A stretch of DNA of 64,000 nucleotides, taken from Clostridiales bacterium. Its GTDB lineage: Bacteria > Bacillota > Clostridia > Christensenellales > Borkfalkiaceae. Numbering within the stretch: the stretch's first letter is position 1; each line of letters opens with the position of its first letter. The stretch lies in the NCBI GenBank assembly GCA_022508265.1, contig JAFLVP010000006.1, forward strand, positions 1 to 64,000, in the 5' to 3' direction. The notes under the pieces were generated by a model. That model did not search any database. It saw only the letters and a program-made list of their open reading frames with translations, and was not told where the DNA came from. The position numbers were made by a program, and so were the translations under genes. This document shows positions 7,704 to 16,637 of the stretch, in pieces.

Positions 7704-7860
7704 GCGGCGCAATACTGTGTCGAGCTTGCGTTTTTGCTTGGTCATTTACGCTTAGTAAACTCCCTGCGCAAAAGCCGCGCTCTCCTTGTCTTGCTTGCTT
7801 CTAAAATGAGCTATCCTGACTCCCGTAACAATGCGGGACGCTATGATGATTTTATAATAT
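7704..7860. repeat. Hairpin-rich intergenic element between queA and tgt
   Basis: The spacer has nested dyads: TTTAC/GTAAA around 7746-7760, flanked by loosely symmetric GAGCTTGCGTTTTTGC and GCGCAAAAGCCGCGCTC arms, and then TCCCG..CGGGA near 7821-7838. An open frame listed at 7541-7804 is a shadow of queA that runs into it. A TATAAT at 7853-7858 lacks a matching -35. This could be a dispersed repeat or an RNA structure. Confidence 0.5.
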
Positions 7861-7867
7861 AAGGTAA

Positions 7868-8992
<1,125 letters not shown>

Positions 8993-9047
8993 AAAGGCGA
9001 AAAAATGTGAAAGTTTGGCGTAAAAATCCAAATATGTGAATTTTTGC

Positions 9048-9076
9048 TTGCCAAACTGTCAAAAAAATATTATAGT
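9048..9076 (+). promoter_or_regulatory. Promoter of yajC
   Basis: TTGCCA (9048-9053), a 17-base spacer and TATAGT (9071-9076). An imperfect inverted repeat at about 9012-9058 (AGTTTGGC...GCCAAACT) overlaps the -35 box and could be an operator or the remains of a tgt terminator. Confidence 0.65.
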
Positions 9077-9102
9077 TATAAAAAAATAACGGAGTGTTTG
9101 AA

Positions 9103-9606
9103 ATGTTATCGTATTTGCTTGAAGACGTCCCCGATTACAGCACGTATTTAGTATGGGGTTTCGTAATAGTATTCCTCGTTGGCTTTTTAGTATGGATGTT
9201 CTTGAGTTCCAAAAAGCGCAAAAAGCAGGAGCAGGAGGCGAAGGATTTAATCGACGCCGTTAAGCCCGGCAACAAAGTAAAGACTATCGGCGGAGTATGC
9301 GGAATAGTCGTTGAAGTCAACAGCGAAGAAAACACCTTCGTATTGGAAACCGGCAGTGAATCTGTAGGCAAGAGCTACGTTAAGTTTGACAAGCAGGCTA
9401 TCTATCAGACGGACGCGGTAGTTGAAAAGCAAGCCCCCGCCGCAACGGAGGACAGCGAAGCCCCCGCAGACGGCGGCGCGGATTCGGAAGAAAAACCCGC
9501 AGAAACTGCGGAGACAACCGAAAACGTTGAAAATAAGCCTGATGACGACCCGCTCTTATTAAAACCAAAAAAAGATAAGAAGGCAAAAAATCAAACGGAA
9601 AAATAA
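9103..9606 (+). CDS. yajC: Preprotein translocase accessory subunit YajC
   Basis: YajC associates with SecDF at the translocon. I choose the ATG at 9103 because GGAG ends 8 bases upstream; the track's GTG start at 9094 overlaps that site. The 167 residues have one membrane helix (about 14-33), a basic KKRKK stop-transfer, and the conserved KPGNKVKTIGGVCGIVVEV core. The C-terminal third is a long acidic, low-complexity Glu/Ala/Pro tail ending in lysines, longer than typical YajC. Its neighbourhood (TIGR04086, SCIFF, SecDF) is usual for Clostridia. Confidence 0.92.
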   Translation: MLSYLLEDVPDYSTYLVWGFVIVFLVGFLVWMFLSSKKRKKQEQEAKDLIDAVKPGNKVKTIGGVCGIVVEVNSEENTFVLETGSESVGKSYVKFDKQAIYQTDAVVEKQAPAATEDSEAPADGGADSEEKPAETAETTENVENKPDDDPLLLKPKKDKKAKNQTEK

Positions 9607-9631
9607 CGACTGTCAATAATATATTTAAAAG

Positions 9632-9662
9632 CCTCTGCATAGATTAAAGCAGAGGTTTTTTT
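9632..9662 (+). terminator. yajC terminator whose 3' arm carries the next gene's ribosome site
   Basis: Stem CCTCTGC (9632-9638)/GCAGAGG (9649-9655) is followed by seven T and then directly by the ATG of the next gene at 9663. AGAGG in the 3' arm is 7 bases from that ATG, so the same hairpin could end transcription and hide the ribosome site in read-through RNA. Confidence 0.75.
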
Positions 9663-10031
9663 ATGAAAAGCAACGTTTTTCAAGTTTTGAAAGCCGTTTT
9701 GGCGGCAATACTCATTTCACTTATCTTCGTGCTCGTTTTTACGCTTATTATACAGATTTTTACCCTACCGATTGATATAGTCAAGCCCATAAATCAGGTC
9801 TTTAAGGTGCTGGCAATCGCAGCCGGAGGACTTTTATTTATAAGGGGAGAAAAGGGGCTTATAAAGGGGGCTATCTACGGCGCACTTGCGGTCATTTGTA
9901 CATATCTCGTATTCTCGTTGCTGTCTTTATCCTTTGAATTAAGCTGGAAATTTCTTTTGGAATTGCTCATAGGGGCTGTTGCGGGCGGAATTTCGGGCGT
10001 TATTTCCGTCAATATAAAAAACAATGCTTAA
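9663..10031 (+). CDS. TIGR04086-type membrane protein
   Basis: This 122-residue, very hydrophobic protein has four predicted membrane segments and glycine-rich turns (AAGGLLF, GAVAGGISGVIS). Its position between yajC and the SCIFF genes is where the TIGR04086 family is usually found in Clostridia, and the size fits; the name rests on context plus general resemblance. No biochemical role is established to my knowledge. Its ATG follows directly on the T-run of the yajC terminator, and its ribosome site lies in the hairpin. Confidence 0.75.
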   Translation: MKSNVFQVLKAVLAAILISLIFVLVFTLIIQIFTLPIDIVKPINQVFKVLAIAAGGLLFIRGEKGLIKGAIYGALAVICTYLVFSLLSLSFELSWKFLLELLIGAVAGGISGVISVNIKNNA

Positions 10032-10122
10032 ATCGCTTGATTTTTTATCTCGGTTATTTTATAATAATTAAGTAATTTAAGCGGAATTTTTCGCTATAAA
10101 AGCTATTCCAAGGAGATTTGAA

Positions 10123-10278
10123 ATGATTAAGACAATTGCAAAACCCCAGACAAAGAAGGTAACGGGCTGCGGCGAATGCAGAAGCACTTGCCAATCGGCT
10201 TGCAAAACGAGCTGTACGGTAGGAAATCAAAGTTGTGAAAGGATTACGAGAGAACAAAACCCCGAAAAAACAAAGTAA
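10123..10278 (+). CDS. scfA: Six-cysteine ranthipeptide precursor SCIFF
   Basis: This 51-residue peptide is too short for the ORF track. It has six cysteines in the SCIFF pattern: CGEC, then C..SACKTSC, then GNQSCE. SCIFF is a ribosomally made peptide found across Clostridia, in which a radical-SAM enzyme installs thioether crosslinks from cysteine sulfur to a downstream residue. AAGGAG lies 7 bases before the ATG. The maturase gene follows after a 12-bp hairpin. The mature product's function is unknown. Confidence 0.95.
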   Translation: MIKTIAKPQTKKVTGCGECRSTCQSACKTSCTVGNQSCERITREQNPEKTK

Positions 10279-10288
10279 ATTGATTTAT

Positions 10289-10314
10289 AAGGAGCAGAAA
10301 ATTCTCTGCTCCTT
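10289..10314 (+). promoter_or_regulatory. Hairpin between scfA and scfB
   Basis: AAGGAGCAGA (10289-10298) pairs perfectly with TCTGCTCCTT (10305-10314), and the loop can extend it. AAATTT rather than a T run follows, so it is a weak terminator at best. It may limit scfB expression relative to the peptide or protect the scfA 3' end. It contains an AAGGAG that becomes sequestered. Confidence 0.65.
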
Positions 10315-10328
10315 AAATTTGTTTATTG

Positions 10329-11648
10329 ATGGTACACGTTTTTAACTATAAAGATAAAAATTACATATACGATTCGGGCAGCGGCAGTCTGCACGAGTGC
10401 GACAAAGACACGGCGGACTACGTAAAAGCAAAATACGAAGGTGGAGATAATCCGTCCCTTTCCGCAGAGAAAATTGCGGAAATCGAAGGGGACTTGGAGG
10501 CTCTCAAAAAAGAGGGACTGTTTTTAAAGGGAGAGATAAATACCTATCCTTTGAAGTCAAAGGAAGTCAAAGCCCTCTGCCTGCATATCTGCCACGACTG
10601 CAATTTAAGATGCCGCTATTGTTTTGCCGACGAGGGTGCGTATCACTCCGCGCGCGAGTTTATGAGCGAAGACACGGCAAAATCCGCAATAGACTTTCTC
10701 TTAAAAAACAGCGGCAACCGCAAGGTACTCGAGGTCGATTTTTTCGGCGGCGAGCCTTTAATGTGTCTTGAAACGATAAAAAACGTCGTTGCGTACGCAA
10801 GAGCGGAGGGGGACAAGCTCGGAAAGAAATTTCTTTTCACAACTACGACCAACGCTCTTTTACTTGACGACGATGCTATTGACTTTTTCAACCGTGAAAT
10901 GGAGAACGTCGTATTAAGTCTCGACGGAAGGAAAGAGGTACACGACGAGGTTAGGAAGACGGTAAACGGTAAGGGCAGCTTTGATTTGGTAATCGACAAA
11001 GTTAAAAAGTTCGTGCGTTCGCGCGGGGATAAAAGCTACTACGTCAGGGGAACCTTCACTGCAAAGAATACCGACTTTTCAAAGGACGTAATATTTCTTG
11101 CCGAAAACGGTTTTGACAGCATCTCAATGGAGCCCGTCGTAACCGATATTCCCGACCTTAAAATAGACGAAGATCATCTGCCCGCCATTTTGGACGAGTA
11201 CGAAAATCTCTGCGATAAGTATCTTGAAAAGTATGACAAGGGAGAGGGCTTCAATTTCTTTCATTTCAACGTCGATTTAGAGGGCGGCGTCTGCCTTCAG
11301 AAGAAAGTCTCCGCCTGCGGTGCGGGCAACGAATACTTCTCGGTAGTGCCGAGCGGCGATATTTATCCGTGCCACCAATTTGCGGGCGATAAAGATTTTT
11401 TAATGGGCAACGTCTTTGAGGGCAAGCTCAACCAAAGCACAAGGGATAAATTTGCGTCGTCCTGCCTCTTTACGAGGGAGATGTGCGATAGCTGTTTTGC
11501 AAAATTTATTTGCAGCGGCGGCTGTGCGGCAAACAATTATCACTATAACGGCGACGTAAATAAGCCTTACGAAATAACCTGTGCAATGATGAAAAAGCGT
11601 ATAGAATGCGCAATGCACTCACTTGCGCATAAAAAATCTTGTAAATAA
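10329..11648 (+). CDS. scfB: Radical-SAM thioether maturase for SCIFF
   Basis: This 439-residue radical SAM enzyme with a SPASM domain forms thioether crosslinks on ScfA. The N-terminal 75 residues form a RiPP-recognition-like segment. The S-adenosylmethionine cluster motif is C91-NLR-C95-RY-C98, followed by the FFGGEP glycine-rich strand. The C-terminal SPASM region has the CGAG.., YPCHQF and CDSCF..FICSGGCAAN cysteine sets that bind auxiliary clusters. I start at the ATG at 10329; the track's TTG is one codon earlier. No Shine-Dalgarno sequence is visible near it. Context with scfA is decisive. Confidence 0.95.
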   Translation: MVHVFNYKDKNYIYDSGSGSLHECDKDTADYVKAKYEGGDNPSLSAEKIAEIEGDLEALKKEGLFLKGEINTYPLKSKEVKALCLHICHDCNLRCRYCFADEGAYHSAREFMSEDTAKSAIDFLLKNSGNRKVLEVDFFGGEPLMCLETIKNVVAYARAEGDKLGKKFLFTTTTNALLLDDDAIDFFNREMENVVLSLDGRKEVHDEVRKTVNGKGSFDLVIDKVKKFVRSRGDKSYYVRGTFTAKNTDFSKDVIFLAENGFDSISMEPVVTDIPDLKIDEDHLPAILDEYENLCDKYLEKYDKGEGFNFFHFNVDLEGGVCLQKKVSACGAGNEYFSVVPSGDIYPCHQFAGDKDFLMGNVFEGKLNQSTRDKFASSCLFTREMCDSCFAKFICSGGCAANNYHYNGDVNKPYEITCAMMKKRIECAMHSLAHKKSCK

Positions 11649-11671
11649 CCTTTTTAAGGCAAGAAAATTTA

Positions 11672-11700
11672 TTGACTGAATTAAAAAATTTATATATAAT
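11672..11700 (+). promoter_or_regulatory. Promoter of secDF
   Basis: TTGACT (11672-11677), a 17-base spacer and TATAAT (11695-11700). It separates secDF from the SCIFF genes and gives a leader of about 56 bases with AGGAG before the secD ATG. Confidence 0.8.
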
Positions 11701-11762
11701 GATAGAGTTAAAAGTTCGCGTTAGCCGGAATATTCGGTTAAACGCTTTGGACAGGAGTTAAA

Positions 11763-13283
11763 ATGGGTAAAGTAAAATCGGCGATAATAACCGCAATTCT
11801 CGTCGCCGCAATAATAGTACTCGGACTGTTTGCGGTGATTTCGTGTGACGTTCCCGGTACGAACGGTGTGGAAAAGTATAACGGATTTATCGGAAACATT
11901 CGCTTGGGAAGCGAATTTACGGGTGAAGCATATACTATGCTTTATCCCGAGGGCGTCATTTCCGCCGAAGATTATCATCTTGGCGAGAACGACGTACACG
12001 AAAAAGCGGACGACGACTATGAAAACAAGTACGTTAAGCACGGCGGACTCTATATCGAGAAGGACAAGCTTGATGACGAAGCTGCCGCAAAAGAATTTAA
12101 GTGCAGCGTAGCAGCAGACGCTAAAATTCTTGCTAAAAGATTTGGACAGAAGAGCAGCTCGAGTTTTTCTGTAAGTCTCGTTGACGATTACGCAATAAAA
12201 GTCACTCTCCCCGCAAGCTTTTCATATGCAGCGTATAAGAGCTTTGAAGAGGACTACGATTCTACGGCGCGTTCAAACAGTCTTACAAATATCAGCCATG
12301 CAATACAGTATTTGATGCCGAGCGGCGAGCTTGCTATTAAAGACGGTACGGACGAAACGGCAAAATCCATTTTATCATATAAAGAAACCCCTAACTTTTA
12401 CACCTATTTCAAGGGCGCAAGCGTTTATTCGATGGGAGGAACGAACGCAGTAAGAATTGACCTTACCGATGACGGTTTCAACAAGCTCAACGTCGCACTG
12501 CTTTCCGGTTCTGGTTCGGCATATCTTTTCATCGGCGACGAATGTCTGCAGTTGACCCTTACGATGGGCTCTGCACTCGAAGACAAGTCGATGATGTTTA
12601 CGATGTCAAATAACAATAAGTCCTATGCAGAGGATTTGGCAATCGTATTAGACTCGGTAATTAACAACAACATAATAACAAACTCCTTCAATACCGACAA
12701 GGCGGGCTCGGGCACGCAGATAGTAACGCAGACTTCCTCTTTCGGAAGATACGCGGCAGTATATCTCGGCGTGGTATTCCTGCTCGTCATCCTCGCGGCA
12801 GTAGTCGGAAACATTGTAAAATATAAAAAACTCGGCATCGTCGGCGGGCTTATGACTTTGGTATATTCGCTCGTAATGGTGACGGCACTGCTCGTGATTG
12901 ATATAGAAGTTACCATGGCGGGTGCGTTCGTGCTCATACTCGGACTTGCTCTTATGACTTTCTCCAACATAGTAGTATTTGAAGCAGTCAGAAAGGAAGT
13001 GGAGGCTGGCAGAACAGTTCATGCGGCTGTCAAAGTCGGATATAAGAAAACTTTGGCAACCCTCCTCGATATGCACATTATCCTTTGGGTAGTATCTGCA
13101 ATAGTCGGTCTCGTCTGCGTGGGCGAGCTTGCGGCTTGCGGCTTGATATTCTTCGTCGCTTCGCTTGCATCCTACGCCCTGTATTGGTTCACGCGTTTTA
13201 TGTGGTATGTTTTAATATCGCCTACAAAGGACAAGTTCGCATTCTGCGGATTTAAGAGGGAGGCAAACGACGATGAAGACTAA
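11763..13283 (+). CDS. secD: Protein translocase subunit SecD (divergent)
   Basis: SecD helps pull secreted proteins through the SecYEG channel using the proton-motive force. The 506 residues show one N-terminal membrane helix, a large outer domain to about residue 325, then five membrane helices. The cytoplasmic loop FEAVRKEVEAGRTVHAAVK matches the SecD pattern with its conserved arginine and glutamate. The outer domain is divergent, so the call leans on topology, the loop motif and pairing with secF, which it overlaps by 11 bases. AGGAG precedes the ATG. Confidence 0.85.
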   Translation: MGKVKSAIITAILVAAIIVLGLFAVISCDVPGTNGVEKYNGFIGNIRLGSEFTGEAYTMLYPEGVISAEDYHLGENDVHEKADDDYENKYVKHGGLYIEKDKLDDEAAAKEFKCSVAADAKILAKRFGQKSSSSFSVSLVDDYAIKVTLPASFSYAAYKSFEEDYDSTARSNSLTNISHAIQYLMPSGELAIKDGTDETAKSILSYKETPNFYTYFKGASVYSMGGTNAVRIDLTDDGFNKLNVALLSGSGSAYLFIGDECLQLTLTMGSALEDKSMMFTMSNNNKSYAEDLAIVLDSVINNNIITNSFNTDKAGSGTQIVTQTSSFGRYAAVYLGVVFLLVILAAVVGNIVKYKKLGIVGGLMTLVYSLVMVTALLVIDIEVTMAGAFVLILGLALMTFSNIVVFEAVRKEVEAGRTVHAAVKVGYKKTLATLLDMHIILWVVSAIVGLVCVGELAACGLIFFVASLASYALYWFTRFMWYVLISPTKDKFAFCGFKREANDDED

Positions 13284-14286
13284 ACTCAATCTTTCCTCTA
13301 AAATACATCTATTTATTATAATTACTTCGATAATAGTTGCAATAGGCATAGCCGTTGGCGTAATCTGCCACAGTGTTGCAGGTAAATATTTCAACTACGG
13401 CGGAGATTTCGCAAGCTATAAGAGCGTTACCGTAACTTATGCCGACATAGATTTCAGCGGCAAGAAGGACGACCCCGAAGTAGTTATGGACAACATCTGC
13501 GAAAATGCTTTCAAAGATGCTGGCATCAGCAGCTACACTAAAGAGTACGGCGATAAGTCGGGCGGCGGCAGTATAACGTATAAGTTCGTTGACTCTACCG
13601 ACGGGGCAAAGCTCGATAAAGCGGTTGAGGCAATTAACGGAAAAATAGACGAGGCCCTTGACGGCGACTCAATGTTCAGCAATGCGTCATGGCAGACGGT
13701 CGAGGCTGTCTATGAAGGTAGCAAGGCGCTTTTAAGAGCGGGAATTGCTATTGCAGTAGTAGCTGTGTTCCACTTCCTGTACTTCTTAATTCGTTACAGA
13801 CTCACTATGGCGTTTGCGGCTCTCCTTGCCGACGCACACAACCTTGCGCTCTACCTGTCCTTGCTCGCTATAACGCGAGTTCCGGTAACTTCCGCAATTG
13901 CGACCTTTGCCGTTGTAACAGTATTGATTAGCGTGATAGGCACGTGCTTCCTGTTCGACAAGATGCGCAAAAAGATCAAGTCTGCAGAGAAGAAGGGAGA
14001 GGAGTTTAAGGTTGACGATGCTGCGGATGCGACTTTCCTTTTGAATGTAATATTCCCCGCGAGCATTGCGGCGGTTGCAGTCGTGGTATTCGTGCTTATG
14101 TCAATAAGCTCGCTATCCCCTCTCGCAATAATGGCCCCCGTATTTATGGCGCTCATTTCGTGTGTTTCATGCATATACGGTACGGCAATGTTCGTGCCTG
14201 CCGTCTATTCGCGATTTAAGCAAATAGGCGATAACTATAAGGCAACACACACCCGCAAAGCCAAGAGTAAAAAAACCGACAAATAA
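13273..14286 (+). CDS. secF: Protein translocase subunit SecF (divergent)
   Basis: SecF partners SecD in the membrane. The 337-residue protein has an N-terminal helix, a region after it corresponding to the SecF GIDFTGG box (here YGGDFASYKS), and five further helices from about residue 155. The FDKMRKKIKSAEKKGEEF loop matches the FDRIREN segment of classical SecF only loosely. The start lies inside secD, so the pair is translationally coupled. A terminator follows at 14297. Confidence 0.82.
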   Translation: MKTKLNLSSKIHLFIIITSIIVAIGIAVGVICHSVAGKYFNYGGDFASYKSVTVTYADIDFSGKKDDPEVVMDNICENAFKDAGISSYTKEYGDKSGGGSITYKFVDSTDGAKLDKAVEAINGKIDEALDGDSMFSNASWQTVEAVYEGSKALLRAGIAIAVVAVFHFLYFLIRYRLTMAFAALLADAHNLALYLSLLAITRVPVTSAIATFAVVTVLISVIGTCFLFDKMRKKIKSAEKKGEEFKVDDAADATFLLNVIFPASIAAVAVVVFVLMSISSLSPLAIMAPVFMALISCVSCIYGTAMFVPAVYSRFKQIGDNYKATHTRKAKSKKTDK

Positions 14287-14296
14287 ATTCAATCAA

Positions 14297-14319
14297 AGGC
14301 GGGGCGACCCGCCTTTTTA
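14297..14319 (+). terminator. Terminator after secF
   Basis: Stem AGGCGGG/CCCGCCT with a four-base loop, followed by TTTT. The recJ ATG is only 11 bases after the hairpin, with no separate promoter evident, so some read-through is likely needed for recJ. Confidence 0.7.
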
Positions 14320-14325
14320 CGTAAT

Positions 14326-16635
14326 ATGAAAAGAATTTTACCCGAGTTCGAATTTTCCGAGCAACAACTGAATATTGTGCGCACGCTTGCGCGCGAGAGC
14401 GGTCTTTGCGAGGACACGGTTAAAATTCTGTACGGCAGAGGCGTGAGGGATAGGGAGAGCATATACAGCTTTATGCATCCTTCAAAATCGCACTTCATAT
14501 CGCCCTTTAAAATGAGCGGTATGAGAGAGGCTGTAGACCTAATTACCCGTGCTCGCGACGAGGAGTGGGACGTTCTTGTCTACGGCGACTACGATGCGGA
14601 CGGCATCTGCGCCTCTACGATAATGGGGGGCGTTTTACGCGATTTCGGATTGAACCCCTTCGTATTGGTACCCGAGCGCACTAACGGATACGGGCTTTCG
14701 ATAGAGCTTTTAGACGGGCTCTTCGAGGAGTTTTTCCCCCAACTCGTCATCACGGTTGACTGCGGAATTTCCTGCTGCAAAGAGGTGGAATATTTAAAAG
14801 AAATGGGTGCCGAAGTCATAGTCACCGACCACCACGAGTTACCCGACAATATCCCCGACTGCATCTGTATTAACCCCAAGTTCAACGACGGATATATCTA
14901 CGACAATCTGTGCGGTGCGGGCGTTGCTTTTAAAGTCGGTTGCGCTCTTCTCGGCGAAAAAGCCTATAAATATCTGGATTTTGCCGCTATTGCAACGGTT
15001 GCGGACAGTGTTCCTTTGACGGGCGAAAATCGTGACATCGTCTTTGAAGGGCTCAAACTTATAAACAACAATCCCTCCAAATGCTACAAACAGTTTATTA
15101 ACAAAGCAGAGAGTGTGACTTCGCAGACCCTCGCTTTCTCAATCGCACCCAAAATTAACGCGGCGGGCAGAATGGGGGACGCAACCGCAGCATTAAACCT
15201 CTTTTCCGAGACGGACGAGAGGAAAATTGACGACCTTGCGGCAAAATTGACCTCGTACAATCTCGAACGGCAGAAGTACTGCGAGGAGCTCTATTTAAGC
15301 GCAAAACAAAAGATTTCCGAGCAAGGTGCGGCGGGCAATGTAATAATGCTCTGTGACGAAAATTGGAATACGGGCTTTGTCGGCATAGTTGCGGCAAGGC
15401 TTGCGGACGAGTATTCCCGCCCCGCAATTCTTTTCGTAAAGAACGGAAGCGTTTTAAAGGGCTCGGCACGTTCGGTTGAAAATGTAAACATTTTTGAAGC
15501 CTTGAAGGCTTGTGATAGCTATATAACCGAATTCGGCGGACACTCGCAGGCGGCGGGCGTGAATATAACGGAGGATAACTTCGTGGCACTCCACACCGCC
15601 CTCGAAGAGTTTATATCTGCTCATTACAGTGGCGAGGACTTCGTGCCCACCGTCTACGTAAATGGCAAGCTTGAAAGTGAACTTTCGCCCAAACTCGTGC
15701 GCGAGATTGAAATGTTAGAGCCGTACGGCGTCGGCAACAAGCGCCCGCTGTTCACTCTTACGGAAAATTCCGTACCCGCGCGTGTAACCAAGGCGGGTTC
15801 TCCGCATATTGCGGTCAAGAGCAACAAACTCGACCTTATGTACTTCGGCGGCAGCAAATTTATCCGCCTTATCGAGAGCGATGCACCCAAGGAGTTTATC
15901 TTTGAATATAACGTGTCGCAATTCAGGGGCAAGGAGTATATTAAGGGCTTTATTAAGGAAATAATCTGCCCTGCGAACTCGGGGGCGTATGCCGAGGAAG
16001 CTATTGCTCTTACCTATATAGAAAATCTTGCCTCGGTATCCGTTGCATACAATAAAAAGAGCGTTTCGGAGAGCGAAATTTCAGATAGCTTAAAGCAAAA
16101 AGATGAGGGCGTAGCCTATCTTTGCTGGAATTATAAAACGGCGGAAAGGTTCGCAAAAATTTCAAATACCGAAATCAATTTATTTACTCCTTCGGCAAAG
16201 AATTTCAGCTCAGTTATTTTACTTGCACCCGAAACAGGGGTTGATTTAAGCGGATATAAAAGGGTAATATTATTAGATGACGGAGTCTATAATATCCCGT
16301 CGATTTTGGAAAAATGCGCAGATGTCTACGAAAACGGACAAAAAGTCGACTGTCTTGATAAAATTTCCTGCGACAGGGACGAGCTTTTAAAAATTTACGC
16401 CCTGATTTCTGCAAACGAGCGCGCGTTCGACGGTTTTACGCCCTACGATGTGGTCAAGGAGAACCTTTCGGATATAGATAAACCCCAGCTTCTATTCGCG
16501 CTCTGCGTGTTTGAGGAGCTCGGTCTTATAACTTTTGTTGACGGCAGACTCAAAGTAAACAGGTCGCAAAAAACCAAACTTGAAAATTCAAATCTCTATA
16601 ACTCGGTGGCATTACGGATATCCGTATCGGAATAA
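14326..16635 (+). CDS. recJ: Single-stranded-DNA-specific exonuclease RecJ
   Basis: RecJ degrades 5' single-stranded ends in recombination and mismatch repair. The 769-residue DHH-family protein shows YGDYDADGICAS (about residue 86), VTDHHELP (about 165), the DHHA1 motif GGHSQAAG (about 406) and an OB-like domain after it. The final 200 residues are an extra region typical of Firmicute RecJ. No Shine-Dalgarno sequence is visible between the secF hairpin and the ATG. It is followed by relA after two bases. Confidence 0.94.
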   Translation: MKRILPEFEFSEQQLNIVRTLARESGLCEDTVKILYGRGVRDRESIYSFMHPSKSHFISPFKMSGMREAVDLITRARDEEWDVLVYGDYDADGICASTIMGGVLRDFGLNPFVLVPERTNGYGLSIELLDGLFEEFFPQLVITVDCGISCCKEVEYLKEMGAEVIVTDHHELPDNIPDCICINPKFNDGYIYDNLCGAGVAFKVGCALLGEKAYKYLDFAAIATVADSVPLTGENRDIVFEGLKLINNNPSKCYKQFINKAESVTSQTLAFSIAPKINAAGRMGDATAALNLFSETDERKIDDLAAKLTSYNLERQKYCEELYLSAKQKISEQGAAGNVIMLCDENWNTGFVGIVAARLADEYSRPAILFVKNGSVLKGSARSVENVNIFEALKACDSYITEFGGHSQAAGVNITEDNFVALHTALEEFISAHYSGEDFVPTVYVNGKLESELSPKLVREIEMLEPYGVGNKRPLFTLTENSVPARVTKAGSPHIAVKSNKLDLMYFGGSKFIRLIESDAPKEFIFEYNVSQFRGKEYIKGFIKEIICPANSGAYAEEAIALTYIENLASVSVAYNKKSVSESEISDSLKQKDEGVAYLCWNYKTAERFAKISNTEINLFTPSAKNFSSVILLAPETGVDLSGYKRVILLDDGVYNIPSILEKCADVYENGQKVDCLDKISCDRDELLKIYALISANERAFDGFTPYDVVKENLSDIDKPQLLFALCVFEELGLITFVDGRLKVNRSQKTKLENSNLYNSVALRISVSE

Positions 16636-16637
16636 AT

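Noticed and set aside
7541-7804. 87-residue frame over the end of queA and its spacer.
   Set aside because: It is an alternative frame of queA running into the repeat; no ribosome site.
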